NCBI GenBank assembly: GCA_021401465.1
Contig: JADDMT010000117.1
Location: forward strand, 1 to 64,000
DNA from: Teratosphaeria epicoccoides
Taxonomy: Eukaryota > Ascomycota > Dothideomycetes > Mycosphaerellales > Teratosphaeriaceae
DNA: 64,000 nt
Direction of reading: 5' to 3'
Both the position numbers and the translations under genes were made by a program. Positions 20,198 through 32,231 of this stretch are shown here, piece by piece; position 1 is the stretch's first letter, and each line of letters begins with the position of its first letter. Below the pieces are notes generated by a model. It ran no database searches, was not told the DNA's origin, and saw only the letters and a program-made list of their open reading frames with translations.

Positions 20198-20863
20198 CTT
20201 GCCATGTCTAGGGCCAGTCCGACGGACACCGGTTTGATGGTACCGTCTGGGTGTTGGTCGTATTCCTCGAATTATGAGGCCAGGCTCGAGCCATTGATTG
20301 GACAGACACGGCCTGAGGTCTACGCAATCCTTCAGAACTTCGTATAGTCTCCTCTGTCCTGTGTTCTGTCGAAGAGCGAAGTTGCCAGAAATGGGTCGAA
20401 TATGATGCGTCTACGTATTTGGCACTGTCACTAACATCATGATTGGCCAGGGTGTCGGCAGAGGTGGGGCTAGTGGCTTGGCGGCCTTTCTGTGCACTTC
20501 GCAATCGCATGGTGGTGCACATGGCCAAATGAAACGCGCGCTTTTTGTTGTGTTGATCAATCACTGAACCCTCCAAATCTGCCGCCGATGGTGGCTGAGC
20601 TTCTTCACCGGTCGTCACGCGTACGACCAAAATCCTACCACCTGGCGGCAGAGGAACATTTGTTCGTCATGTAACACGAACGCCTGCTTCAGCTGACTGT
20701 TCATGCAGCCCGATCAAAGTAGCGAGGCAGATGCGAGATTCTTCAGTGCCGAACAATCTCATCATATACATGTCCTCTGCAGTCAGACCCTGCACCAGCC
20801 ATGTATCTTAATAAAACAGCCTTTCCCTTGACGAGGCCATGCTCAGAGGTAATCAGGGTAACT
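20198..20863. other. intergenic region between divergent genes
   Basis: 0.67 kb upstream of both the permease and the membrane-protein relic. A minus-strand frame 20208-20630 has no family features. Confidence 0.5.
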
Positions 20864-21545
20864 ATGCCACCGCTGCCCGCCAGTCTCCCATTAGACGCGA
20901 TTAGTAGCAGCCGCACGATCTCAGCAACTTCTGCAAACCAAACGGCCACTCAAGCCATATCAGTGGTCTGTGTGTGGCCTTTATTAGGTCAGTATGGTCC
21001 TGGTGTGAGGATACTGTGAGTTTTGCTCGGCACTTGAGTTTGCGTGGGTTGATATCAAGCTTACCTTGGTCGCAGGTATTACGTCTTGATCGTTGCATGC
21101 ATCTTCGCCAGAAAGACAGAATGGCTGCGGAATGCTTGTCTAGCAGCAGCATTACTATTCCCTCCGGTCGCTGAAATATACAGCATCGTGCTTGCAGCCA
21201 CTCATGTAGACGCAGCTGTTGACATGGACATCTATGGCACACTGCAACTATGCGCCATAGGAGCCTTAGCAGCACCCGTAACGGCAAGGAAATCTGCTAC
21301 GTACTTCAAGACACCTGGGCGAGATACTATACTCGTTTGGGCTGCTATTGTTCTTGCTGGTCTGCTCGGTCTGGCAGTGGAGTTCTATCGCAGTCCTGAC
21401 ACTAGGCCCACTGCCGTGGAGGGATGTACCGGGAGTGACTTCACATACGGAATTATCAAAATGCGGTCTGGTTTGCGACCCAGACATGGCCCCTTATCGC
21501 CAATCAGAGGCGGTTCAGCAAACAACATCGACGTTGTCATCTGGG
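20864..21545 (+). pseudogene. broken fungal integral membrane protein gene
   Basis: Exon 1 (20864-21015) starts MPPLPASLPLDAISS and ends GPGVRI. A good 60-nt intron (21016-21075, GTGAGT..GCAG) leads to exon 2, YYVLIVACIFARKTEWLRNA. Helix-rich sequence follows (LAAALLFPPVAEIYSIVLAA, YGTLQLCAIGALAAPVTA, TILVWAAIVLAGLLGLAVEF). This matches a fungal family of uncharacterised multi-pass membrane proteins that begin with a PLLGxYGPGVR segment. After ..SDFTYG the family block TSKCGLVCD..GPLSPIRGGSANNI is split over two frames. One base is lost near 21452 and a second shift follows near 21487. Beyond 21545 the expected further helices are absent, although the frame stays open to 22039 with hydrophilic sequence. 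I therefore call it inactivated; alternative splicing cannot rescue it because no GT donor fits. Confidence 0.65.
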
Positions 21546-23867
21546 CGCGAAGAGGTGCCAGATATTCCATGAAGCTTGGTGGACAGCTTCGGAAACGTTT
21601 CCACCACGAGGAGCAGCCAAATGAAGATTTAGCGGAGAAGCAGGGACGTTTGCCAGAAATACCAGGCGAGGAACAACAGAATAATAGAATAATGCGACTT
21701 CGTGCATACAGCAGCGGTGAGAGGTCTCGTTCGCCAGCAAATAGTACGTGCAGCGCAACATGTCACAATTCATTGCCGATCAGGCCAACAGCCTCAGCGT
21801 CCGCACGCCAGGACACGCTAGAATTGCCTTCGTCTCCTCACAGGGGAAACTCGTTGCTGGCTGGGCACGACATACCAGTAGAAATTACAGCATCTCCGCA
21901 ATCCGAGCCTGCATGTCTTCCACGCAGCATGCACCAACAGCCACAGGTGTGGGTTTTTCCAAGACACGGACGCACTCGATTCCGGTGCATAGCGGTCATG
22001 CGGCAACGAATGAAGGATCAGAGACACCAGATATCGTGACCACAACAGACTCCCGCGCGGTGTCTCGCCGTCCAAGCCTTGCTGCAGGTGTTGCGTACAA
22101 CGAGTGCGAGCGACAACACTGATACCGACGCTGTTGTCGTCGAAATGTAATGTAAATCTACCCACGATTCTTCGCACGATCGCGCTTTCAATCTCTGAAT
22201 ACGGTTGAAGAGTTTCGGAGACTTGACTTGTCGATCTGCCAATGCCTCAAGATTCTCCTCCTGTGCGGCGTGGGTCATGTTGTCTGGATCGTATCAAAAG
22301 ATTTGCTTCCCTCACTGATTTCGTGGCGTTGGTGAGCATCGTGGAGCTCGGCCCAATGGTCCTGGTCTACATGTGCGGCGTGCGACATGTTAGTCTCCTC
22401 ATGCTGGAGCTGTATCAAGCTTAAGTCGGACGTGAAAGCATCATCGCTGCTACCATCGGTGACACCTACAGCAACCCAGGAGCGTCGAAACTGCGGACAA
22501 TCAGTGCGAGCTTGCGGAATTCTGCTGAGGCCCCTCAAAGCTCTCGGCCTTGATAGCGCTATGTGACGCCTTCGCTGCACATCACCTCATCTTGCCACGA
22601 CCATAAGCAGCCGGGCCAGTGGATCCTCGGCTTCCGGTTTGGGAAGGCACGCAGAGCATGCTGCTATGCTTCGGTACTGGAAGGTCGTGGTACATCGGAG
22701 TAGTACGCGCGTGGAACGCTGTGAAGTAAACAGAACGTGCCGGTGGACGCTGTGTTGGAAGAAGGCAAGTGTCGTCTAGTGGCGTCGCGTCGAGAAGATA
22801 AAAATTGGTCTCATTATGCGATCACGCGCGCAAGGATGGACTGCCACGTTCTGTGGGTGCGGGGCTCGCAGTCTAGCGCGCAAAGGATTGCAACCCAAAA
22901 TATGGCCACGAGGCTCGATCGACGGTTGTCGAAACAGAAATTGGTCGATCTGTTCGCCGTGCTGTGCGTGCTCACGAGGCACAGAACTCTACTCTTCGTC
23001 TTCGACTCGTGCTGTTCAAGCCATTCCCCACGGTGTTACGGCCTGACGTCCGAGAGCCACCAAAGAGACAAATTTCAGTGTGTACAAGGGAAGGTCAAGC
23101 CAGTCCAACGACGCACTTCAATCACGTGCTGTCAGGTACTGGGACGAGTCCTTACTTGAACGGCTACTCTGACGCGCATAAAGATGAGATGCCCCCTGGC
23201 CGCAGTAGTAGTGACGGCTTGAGGTTGGCAGCGCCAGCAAATTTGAAATCGACCGAGGCACATTTGGCTTTCAGGCTTCATCCAAGGCCTGCGTGACGCA
23301 TGCGCGGCGCGGCGTGGCCAACGTCTAATTTACCATACAAGCTCCGAGGCACAGATTGGCAGCAAAACCCAACTCTCCGCATCGCATCGACGCGGGGCGC
23401 CAGCATTAGCGGTGTCGCCTCCAGATGTGCACGGCGGAGAAGTCCTAAGGGGATCCCGGTCTGGTAGACACCCAAAGGCTCTAGCGATTGAGGCTTTGCC
23501 CATCTACTCGGAATTGCGCGCTTCATTTGGCGAACCAAGTTATTGTCCCCTCAGCCAACAGAAACTCTGGAATTGAACAAACTTTGGAACTAGACCACGG
23601 CCTCGGCAGATCTACTCCATCCTAGAACCGTCTGCATCCACTATCTGGGGAGACACCTGCGCAGATGCTGCTGTGGTGCGGCGGTGCCAATGGATCTCGG
23701 ATCACCGAGGCAAGATCCTGTCCCCACTTGCTTCGCCATGATGAAAATAACAGAAGGGTACCACCTATCGCTTTCGTTTGCGAAGGCTTGACTCTGTGCT
23801 CTCACACTGGTCCGACGACAGTGAGGACTGATTGTTGTTGCTCGCTGCCAGTGTAACGACAGCCAGG
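21546..23867. other. 2.3 kb without a recognisable gene
   Basis: Frames such as plus 21748-22122 and 22737-23159 lack family features. The sequence shows weak internal similarity (two GCGGCGTG..CATGTT stretches near 22265 and 22376). It probably contains the eroded 3-prime half of the membrane-protein relic and the promoter of the TRI12 gene. Confidence 0.45.
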
Positions 23868-25772
23868 ATGTCGCCGCTTCGCAATCACGGCCACGCCAGT
23901 ATGGACGACAAGCCTGCTCACGTCACCCAAGGCTCACCCACCTCCTCAGACAACAACATGGTAGAGCGATTAGAGCACTTCGACCCCGGCTACGCCCATG
24001 ACCGGGACCTCGAACATCACCACCTTGACGAGAAGCAGCGAATGGAGCTTGACGAGGCAAACAACCCCAATATCCACCACCACGTACACGACGACCATGA
24101 TATCCCGCCAAGCATAGAGCTGAAGCTGACCACTATTATAGATGAATCCAAGATTATTTCTTGGACTGACGGCAATGTCTTTCTGCTGGATTGGATCACA
24201 GATTCCGTTGTACCTTTACGGTAGCGTGTTGCCAGACATCTACAGTGAAATCGGTGGTGCGGGCGGCCGATGGCTGTGGATGGTCGTCGGTTATCTGATC
24301 CCGGTCTCTGCTCTCTGCCCCTTCGTGGGAGCCCTTTCCGATCTGATCGGTCGTAAGAAAGTTGCCGCCATCGGTCAGGTCCTGCTAATCATCGGCCCAA
24401 TTGTGGTGTCTACTGCACACCAGATCAACACAGCTATCGGCGGTATGGTCATTGCTGGTCTCGGCGCTGGTTTGAACGAGTTGATTGCGCTTGCCGGTAC
24501 ATCTGAGATGGTTCCAGTCAGCAAGCGTGGCGCCTACGTTGGTCTGGTTGTCTTCACGATTCTGCCCTTCTGCCCTTCCGCGCTCTGGGCTCAGCTTATT
24601 ACTGCCGATTCTAACTGGCGATGGGTTGGGCTGCTGGTCGGCGTCTGGAACTTTGTCGGTCTTGTCCTTGTCGCCCTGTTCTACAAGGACCCCATCATCA
24701 TGGAAGAGAAGCAGACCAAGAAGCAGATTCTCAGGGAAATTGACTACATTGGCGGCTTCCTCAGCACCGCTGGCGTCACATGCTTCATGATGGGTCTTCA
24801 ATGGGGTGCCCAGCAGGTACGGCTTCCACCACACCTCTTTCATATGCTCAGACTGACATCATCTAGTACCAATGGAAAAGCGCACAGGTCTTGGTACCGT
24901 TCCTCATCGGCGCCGTGCTGATCGTTGCCTTCTTCCTGTACGAGCGATTCCTCGCCAAATACCCCATGTTGCCCAAGGAAATTTTTGGCCGTGACAAGCG
25001 CACTATGATTGCCATCCTCCTCATCACGTTCTTCTCTGGAGGTAACTTCTTCGTCTTGCTGCTGTTCTGGCCTACGCAGACTTACAACATGTACGGCAAC
25101 AACCCACTCCATATCGGTATTCGCACTCTCCCGATCGGATTTGGTATCATCGGTGGCGCTGTTATTTCCCTTTTGCTCATCGGCATTACCAAGGGTCGCA
25201 CTACGGTACTCATGATTTTCTGGACATGTCTAATGACCGGATTCGTTGGCGCTATGTCCGTCGCCACCACCACCAATCTATACCCGACAGTCTACGGCAT
25301 TCTGGTCTTTGCCGCCATTGGTGTCGGCGCAGTCATCATTCCTTGCTCTATCATTGCACAGATCGTTTGTCCCGTTGAGTACATCGGCACCATTACAGCC
25401 ATCACGCTGAGTATCCGTTACATCGGTGGCGCCATCGGCTTTACGGTCTACTACAACGTCTTCTACCATAAGTATTACGCAACCACTACAATGACTGGTG
25501 TCAAGATTGCCAAGGGCGGATATTCTTTCAGCCTGGTCGCACTTACCGACTTGGTAACGTACGCGAGTGAGGCCCAGTATGACACTCTCACGAACTACAT
25601 TGAGACGAGCCCGCTTGTCCTGAAGAAAGATACCGCCTTTGATTTCATCATCAACTTGGTTCAAGAGGCTTTTGCCGGGGCCTACAGATGGCCGTACTGG
25701 ATCTCGATCGGTTTTGGCGGTGTTTGCATTGTCTCCTCCTTTTTCCTGAGGGATATTAGGAGGTTCATGTAG
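23868..25772 (+). CDS. TRI12-type MFS transporter with a one-base frameshift
   Basis: Exon 1 runs 23868-24816, then a 50-nt intron (24817-24866, GTACGG, branch CTGAC, CTAG) and exon 2 to 25772. The cytosolic N-terminus is His/Asp-rich (NIHHHVHDDHDIPP) and reaches ELKLTTIIDESKI. The membrane part (LGLTAMSFCWIGSQIPLYLY, GRWLWMVVGYLIP, LSDLIGRKKV) continues in the next frame. The switch lies at a TTT run, 24157-24159, where one T fewer would keep the frame. Downstream, fourteen hydrophobic segments run without damage (..FFSGGNFFVLLLFWPTQTY.., ..SIRYIGGAIGFTVYYNVFY..), ending FFLRDIRRFM. TRI12-family proteins export toxins or take up siderophore-iron; substrate is not resolved. Corrected length is about 617 aa, or 606 from the ATG at 23901. 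The lesion may be a sequencing error, a fresh mutation, or irrelevant if translation begins at ATG 24142, which would remove the tail. Confidence 0.85.
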
Positions 25773-27289
25773 AAATGGAAGTACGTCCGCCAACATTGCG
25801 GCCAGGATCCATGAATGGTAGCACGAACCATACGGCTAAAATTTATGAGAAATGAAACCAAAGGCATGGTTTTTTGACATTTATCAGATGAATCATTCGA
25901 GCTGTCATGACTTCTTAGCATCACCTTCATTGCTGTACTTCTGTTCGCTTCGGGACGAGATGTGCTCGAGACGAGCGACGACGTAGACCCATTGTCGTCG
26001 CCCCGGATCCATCTCCACCGATGAATCACCTTACTGCTCGTTGGATGTTCGGAGGTCGTTATTTCAGGTGAGCCGACGTTTGCGGCAGTTGACTTGCCGA
26101 CGAAAAACTAATGTTCAGCGCCATTACCTTCTGGAGAGCGGGTTCATTGAAGTTGTTGACGAGCGGTGTAAGAACAACAGGTGCTCAGTCGGACCCATTA
26201 CGGTTCTTCTGTAGAGAGATGAAGCAAGGCCAGGTCGACTTATACCTTGCACATTGCATGCACATACCTCGCAAGCAATTCTGGAAATCATCTTTCATTG
26301 TATTAATTGGTCCCGTCATCACGCGTAAAGGACGACATGCTGCAGTCATGACCAGACGATATCTTGGATGCGTGGAGCCGTTAATCAGAAGCATGTGTTA
26401 TGAATAGTAGACCGCGTTCCACCTTACCAAACAAGTGCCTTCTGCGCCAAGCACTGCCATTCGCTGACCCTGGCCATGGTCTCGAGGTCTCTGAACAGTC
26501 TTGCCCATCCCAGAGTCGCAATGCTACTTACAGATCGTCGACGCAAGCAAGGCATGGTGGTATAGCATGCAGAGGCGAGCTTCTTGGCTCGTGTGTGGCT
26601 TGCGTACAGACCTGGGGCCGCTTTTGGCCCACCTGCCGGCCGTGCAGAGAAGGGGCACAAAGCCAATGGATCAGTAGCACGCAGCAACGACTGTGCGTAG
26701 TTTCCGCATGCATGTCATCGAGGACTAAAGCCTTTGTCGGGGTTCCGCATTGGAGAAGATGCAGATACTTACCAAGGGTCGAGTCTAATCGAATCCTACG
26801 CCGTTGTGGACCGCCGACTTTGGCAGCTGTCAAAGGACGCGTCACATGTTGTGCGGCCGTTTCCGTCTTCGACAATGCGATGTGCCGCATGCGGTCCTTG
26901 GCTTTGTCGAGCTCGGGAACAACACATTCGACTCCGCGATGTCCTGCACATAAATATGTCAGAGACCTGCCCACCACCGGCTTCGATCTGCAGGAGCGCG
27001 CTGACCAGTCGTCAGCCTCTCAGCATGGCGCCTGGTCAGCTCCCTCCCTGCATATACTTCAGCTTTCACCATCATTATATCTATACAACACGACAGACCT
27101 TGTAAATTCCCGCCGAAAACGAACCGGCGGATGACACCCACACCACCGCACTTCCTATATGCCAGGCAGCAGCGACCGGCACAGACATCTCGCCCAACCA
27201 ACCCGCGGTAGGACACCTGTCTATCGCGGACATACTTGGCTCTCAGCAGGACTCCATACTATCATCCTGAAAGCCGGACGTCCACCTTT
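25773..27289. other. 1.5 kb without a recognisable gene
   Basis: Long frames occur on both strands at 26400-27134 (plus) and 26528-26977 (minus), mutually antisense. Both are rich in Arg, Cys and Ser and neither resembles a known family. No intron pattern joins them into a convincing gene. Confidence 0.4.
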
Positions 27290-27496
27290 ACTGACGTCCT
27301 CGGGCCAGTGCGATCAAGAAGTATATATGTTGGTTTGCAAAACCAGCCTTTCTGTTGGCGTCCTCAGGCCACCTCGACCAAGAAAGACATCTGTTGTCCT
27401 TCTTCAAGATTAACCATTCGCTCGTCGCGTGCGCCTGAGAAGAATCCTTCTTTAAGATCAACCATTCGCTCGTTACCTGCGACGGAGAAGAACTTG
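27290..27496 (+). repeat. imperfect tandem repeats, 48- and 64-nt period
   Basis: Two near-identical segments, TCTTCAAGATTAACCATTCG and its copy with two C/T differences, start at 27401 and 27449 (period 48). Upstream, GTCCTCGGGCCA and GTCCTCAGGCCA start at 27296 and 27360 (period 64). In one plus frame the 48-nt unit reads as a 16-residue repeat (..TIRS..APEKN / TIRS..ATEKN). A diverged minisatellite inside a former coding region is the simplest reading. Confidence 0.6.
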
Positions 27497-27559
27497 GAGG
27501 TCCTGCTTCTGATTTTTAGAGAGCAACTCGGCAGGGCACGTCCGTCAAGGTCGTGATGC

Positions 27560-28222
27560 AGGCGTCAAGCGCGGCCTTGAGGACTTGGATTTGCCGGGTG
27601 CGGGTGTGGCGAAGAGAGCGAGGAGCGATTACGAGGCTGATTCTCTTCGAACGCTTCGGGGGATAAGATGGAGGATGAGAGCAGTCTAGTCGAGCGGCAT
27701 CTGGACGTCTTCAGAAATCTTGGATGGAAAGGAAGGCATCATCATTCTCCTCATCGTCCACCACTCGCTGCTTTTCGAGATGAACTGCGAGGCTTTTGGC
27801 GAGTGCAAGAGCAACAACGAGCCCGGCTGAGTCGACGAGGCGTTTGGCGGGTACCAGAGCGACAACGAGCCCGGGTACTTCAACGGGGCGTCCGGCGAGC
27901 GGGATAATGACAACAACTTCAGCTTCTCCAGTACATGAAGCCTCGTCGAGCTGCTTATCAACCATTGGCTGCAGGAGCAGATCCATCAACAATGGCCGTG
28001 CCGAAGCGCGTAAGCCTGCCCAGGCGATCACGCTGTAATGGCGCCGGATGATGGGTCTCCACATGGCTAAGATGTTGAAATCCATCATGCAGTGCCATGG
28101 CAGCGTGACCGCCTTGGAAGTTGACAGGCTCAAGGACGTCCAGAACGTCATGAACGGCATGGCCGCGATGTGCAGATCCAACATGGCTGTCATGCACAAC
28201 CTTTCTTTTTGGCCGCGGCGAT
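27560..28222 (+). pseudogene. possible decayed repeat-containing gene
   Basis: Fragments that look coding occur on the plus strand in different frames. One is KRGLEDLDLPGAGVAKRARS then DYEADSLRTL (27566-27655). Another is a 48-nt duplicated unit at 27798-27845 and 27846-27893 (NNEPG / DNEPGYFNGASGE, with a TGA in the first copy). The last is a helical segment MAKMLKSIMQCHG .. ALEVDRLKDVQNVMNGMAAM (28057-28190). Stops and frame changes separate them. An antisense frame (27711-28436) is also open but low-complexity. No family is recognised; it could be a poorly conserved gene with introns I failed to place. Confidence 0.3.
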
Positions 28223-29074
28223 AACGCGTTCTGCCTACGCGTCTGACGTTCTGGTCGTCATTAGGCCTGCCGTGTTCTTTTGAGAACGTCAGCCGAGCTG
28301 TGATGCTGCGGCTGAGTGGTACATATATGGGATCCTGTGCGGGAGACTTCCTCGGCAGGCATGGTATATGCTGCCGTGATCCAGAATGAATGGAGTTCCG
28401 ACATCCACGGTCCTGTCCGGATACCCACCCGATCAATTAGCCAGGCATGGTGTACGAGCACTCCTAGGGTCCTCTTTGATCTGGATGCCACTCGTCATAA
28501 TCAACTCAACTGCCGTGCCGTCCATAATCTGGCATGCTGCTGGTGATATGTGGCATGATGCATGCTCCTATGCTTGTCCAAGTCGAGTGGCATCACGTGC
28601 GGGACCTGCGACAATTGGATCAGTGGCGAAGCCATCACTCTGCTGGTAGTGCACAATCCAAGCATCAATGGCTCTTCTGTGTCGTCATCATCTTATTCTT
28701 CTGGCTGAGGTGGCCTCTACATGTCCGTCATCTGAATATGCTCCATCAGCTCACTTGCGTGGTGTCCCATATTCAGAAGGCAAGAACGGTTGCATGTGCC
28801 TTCCTCGTTTGTTCTTTCCACGCCTCAGCAGTTGACTGACGCAACCGTGAGCAAAGATGGAAGCCCGTGCGCCTGCCTGATTTTCTTGATAAAAGTCTGC
28901 ACCTTTTCATCCACCCACGTCAGCCTCACGACCGCGCGACAGAGAGACTTGCGACATCCATACATTGTTGTATCGAAAGTGTCACCGTCGCTTCCTGCAT
29001 CAGGACCTTTCGACGAGGCCTTTCCATATCGGCAACATCAGATCATCCCCTCACACCTCTACGGCCCATCAAAA
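28223..29074. other. upstream region of the helicase gene
   Basis: No recognisable gene. The last ~250 bases are probably the leader: CT-rich stretches and in-frame open sequence continue up to the helicase ATG, but the first good ATG context is AAAA-ATG-GCC at 29075. Confidence 0.5.
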
Positions 29075-31050
29075 ATGGCCGCCAACTGGGAGATCGCGCC
29101 GACCGCGACTACCTCTGCCAGCGATGCCTGGGGCGCCGCCGCTCCTGCTGCAGAACATGAGACCAATGCCGATGCCGGCAACGCGTGGGGCTCCGGGGGT
29201 GACGATTCGAGTGAGCAGGCTGCTACTATGGAGCACATCACGAAGCAGCTGGACGAGGCACAGCTGACCGCTAAGGCTCGCAATGCCGGCTGGACGGAGA
29301 AGACGGCATTCGACTACGACGAGTATCAGCGCGGGGGTGGTGACAGCCGCGACTGGGCCGGTGCCGCGAAGGTGTACGAGTGGAATGACGAGTTCGGTGA
29401 TGTCGCGCCCAAGGTCAAGGAGCTTGAGGACGTCCTCTTCGGCGGCGAATTTCAGCAGCGCAAGGGTGAGCACACGCAGGCCTTTGAGTACGAAGTCCAC
29501 CAGGAGGGTCCGAAGCGTATTGAGCCCATCAAGAGTGTATGTTCCCTGCTTCTTTATCATTCTCTTTCTCGCTGACACACGATCACAGTTCCAGGAGGCT
29601 GGTCTTCATCCGGTGGTCTTGGACAACATCGAGCTCGCTCGCTACGACCAGCCGACTATCATTCAGCGGTACACGATTCCAGCGGTGCTCGAAGGCACAG
29701 ACGTCGTTGCTATTGCGCAGACCGGCATGTCTAGCAATTCGTCCTACTCGCGACCGTACGCTGACTTTTACAGGCTCTGGCAAGACCGCGGCATACCTCA
29801 TTCCTGTCATCTCTCGCTTGATGGGCAAGGCGAAGAAGCTGTGCGCCCCTAAGCCGAACGTCGTCGACCCCAACTACAACCCGAAGTTCCACAAGGTTCG
29901 TGCTGAGCCGCTCGTGGTCGTTGTGGTTCCTACGCGCGAGCTTGCCATTCAGATCTTCGACGAGGCCCGTCGCATGTGCTACCGCTCAATGCTTCGTCCA
30001 TGCGTCGCCTACGGCGGTCTACCCTACCCCATCACGCTTGAGGAGCTCGGCAAAGGCTGTGATGTCTTGATTGCCACTCCTGGGCGCCTCTGCGACTTGA
30101 TGGACAAGCCAGACATCTTGACTATGTCCCGCGTCAAGTACACCATCATCGACGAGGCAGACGAGATGCTGCACCAAGATTGGGAAGAGCAGCTCAAGAA
30201 GATCATGTCAGGCGGTGATACGAACGAGGACGCCGATCACTGCTACCTCATGTTCTCAGCCACCTTTCCCAAGGGTGCTCGTGCTCTCGCGCGTGAGTAC
30301 CTGGAGACTGACTATCACCGCATCGGCGTTGGTCGTGCTGGCTCGTCCCACAAGAACATCAACCAGCAGATCATCTTTGCTGAGCAGGATCGCAAGCGCG
30401 AGGCTGTCTACGATTTGCTCTTTGCCTCCGAGCCGGCGCGCACGTTGATCTTCTGCAACGCCAAGGCCTCGGTCGACCTGCTCGATGATTACCTCTACAA
30501 TAAGGGTCTGCCGACAACCTCGATCCACGCCGACCGTAATCAGCGTGAGCGTGAGGATGCTCTTCGTGCCTTCCGCACTGGCCGTGCTCCTATCCTGATT
30601 GCCACAGGCGTATCGGCTCGTGGCTGGGATATCAAGGATGTCAAGCACGTCATCAACTACGACCTCCCATCAGGCATGCACGGCGGCATCAACGAGTACA
30701 TCCACCGCATCGGCCGCACCGCTCGCATTGGTCATAAGGGCCTGGCGACTTCATTCTACAACGAGCGCAACGAGGACATTGCCGAGGATCTTGTCAAGAT
30801 CCTCGTCGAGATGGGCTGCGAGGTCCCTGAGTTCCTTGCGCATCTGAAGCCGGAGGGTGGGGAGATTGAATTCGACGATAACAGCGAGGATGAGGCTGAG
30901 ACTGAGGGCGAAGGCTTTGGCGGTGGTAAGGCTTCTGAGGGCGCTGACGCCTTTGCCCCAGCTACTGCGTCTGGTTGGGGTAGTGCTCCTGCTGCTGAGG
31001 CCGATACTGCTTTCCAAGCTTCTGCAGGTGTTGAGGTGAGCGCTTGGTAA
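29075..31050 (+). CDS. DEAD-box RNA helicase, Ded1/Vasa-like
   Basis: Three exons: 29075-29536, 29589-29724, 29774-31050, giving 624 aa. The N-terminus is Ala/Gly/Trp-rich with repeated DAWG/NAWG motifs. All helicase motifs are present: Q motif with aromatic (FQEAGLHPVV..YDQPTIIQ), motif I AQTGSGKT (197-204), PTRELAIQ, TPGRL, DEAD (326-329), SAT, LIFCNAKA, ARGWD and HRIGRTARIG. The last two differ from the usual ARGLD and HRIGRTGR. The C-terminus is acidic and ends with further Trp/Gly repeats. It unwinds or remodels RNA using ATP; the closest broad group is DDX3/Ded1-DDX4/Vasa, associated with translation initiation and RNP granules. Intron 1 is GT-AG. Intron 2 (29725-29773, 49 nt) begins GCATGT and ends TACAG with a CTGAC branch site: a GC-AG intron that splits the first Gly codon of GSGKT. 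If retained, it shifts the frame to a stop at 29850-29852. Confidence 0.92.
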
Positions 31051-32231
31051 GAGGCAGGCGGTGAGTTTGACAGCAGTGCTCGTCCAGAGTCTGGCACAGA
31101 CTACACGATGGTGGCGGCTTGAGTACCAGCACTTCGGCAGGTTGAATTCAGGTCGAGGGGCATGAGCAATGACTACGAAGTATGATGAGCATGATTATGA
31201 TTCACAAAACTGCAAAAAGTGATGCAACAAGGTCTGGGCTGGAGATACTGCTCCTGCAAAGGGGAGCACGGCCCACGGCAGGCGAGCGACGGAGTTTGCT
31301 TCCTGCGGTGCTGCCAAAGACCAAGCATGGCATAGTGCGATATGGGCTGGGTGTGTTGATGAGATGTAGCTAGCATCGAAGCATACTCGTTCTTCACCGA
31401 AGTGAGCTTTCCTTGACTGTCCATGCACGCCATGGTATGGCTCTTATCCTTGACCTTCCATGATCCATGCTACTACGCGTTTGACCCAAACATATCGCCC
31501 AGCACAACCAATGAAGTCTGGGATCTCTTGTCCTTGCTCGTAGCAAACGGAATGTCATGTCCGGCTCGTGGTCGTAGACAGGACATGGTCGGCGGTGTCG
31601 TCGTCGTGTCGTCGTCGCAACGCACGCACGCACGGACGACGGTTCGACGCACGGGCCTCATCGCCCTGCCACTTTCATATTTGCGCCCCTGCGAACGTAA
31701 GTTCCCCTCCCTCGCTCACGACATAACCATGTCGCATGTTGCCAGCACAGAGGATTCCAAGAGTCGTACACGGGAGCTTCATGGACATACACGCACGACA
31801 GTGCCGTTACTTTGGAGTCCAGCGGGCAAGATTTCTCCGAGCACAGAACGGGTGGGAGGTAGGGTGGGTGGCTGGTACAATCGCCAGCCAGCTTCACCGA
31901 ACAAGACATCACTTACCAGCCATGCCATACAACCGGGGCTAAGTATAGGACTTTCAACTCTTTGGCACACTGTTTTTGCTCTACCACAGTATTGCTCATT
32001 ATTGCCCCTGCTTGTACATACGACATACCTGTACCTTACCGGGAAGGAGCGAACAAGAAAGTTGTGGATGCATGAGTCAGTGTTGTTGACGTGGTAGCTG
32101 CAGGTGCAAGAGCTTCCAGGTTCTTTTCCTTCCGCACAGGAGGAGTGGGTTCGTTCAATTAGAGCTCGCGACTGCCCTGTCGTTGCGTCGAGCAACGACC
32201 GCATCGGCTCCTGCTTGCTCAACCTTGAGCA
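31051..32231. other. 1.2 kb intergenic region
   Basis: 3-prime flank of the helicase and promoter of the large membrane protein. Around 31590-31645 there is a simple-sequence patch (GTCGTCGTCGTG and ACGCACGCACGCACGG) that creates spurious open frames. No gene is recognised. Confidence 0.5.

Noticed and set aside
10921..25772. Secondary-metabolite or toxin export cluster (two MFS genes and a permease)
   Set aside because: No PKS, NRPS, terpene cyclase or tailoring enzymes nearby; tRNA synthetase and telobox genes intervene.
26528..26977. 150-codon minus frame facing a 244-codon plus frame
   Set aside because: Mutually antisense frames in compositionally biased DNA; neither shows domain signals or introns.
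27711..28436. 241-codon minus-strand ORF across the repeat region
   Set aside because: Its repeated PGLVVALVPAK-like peptide is explained by the duplicated 48-nt unit; low complexity and no family.
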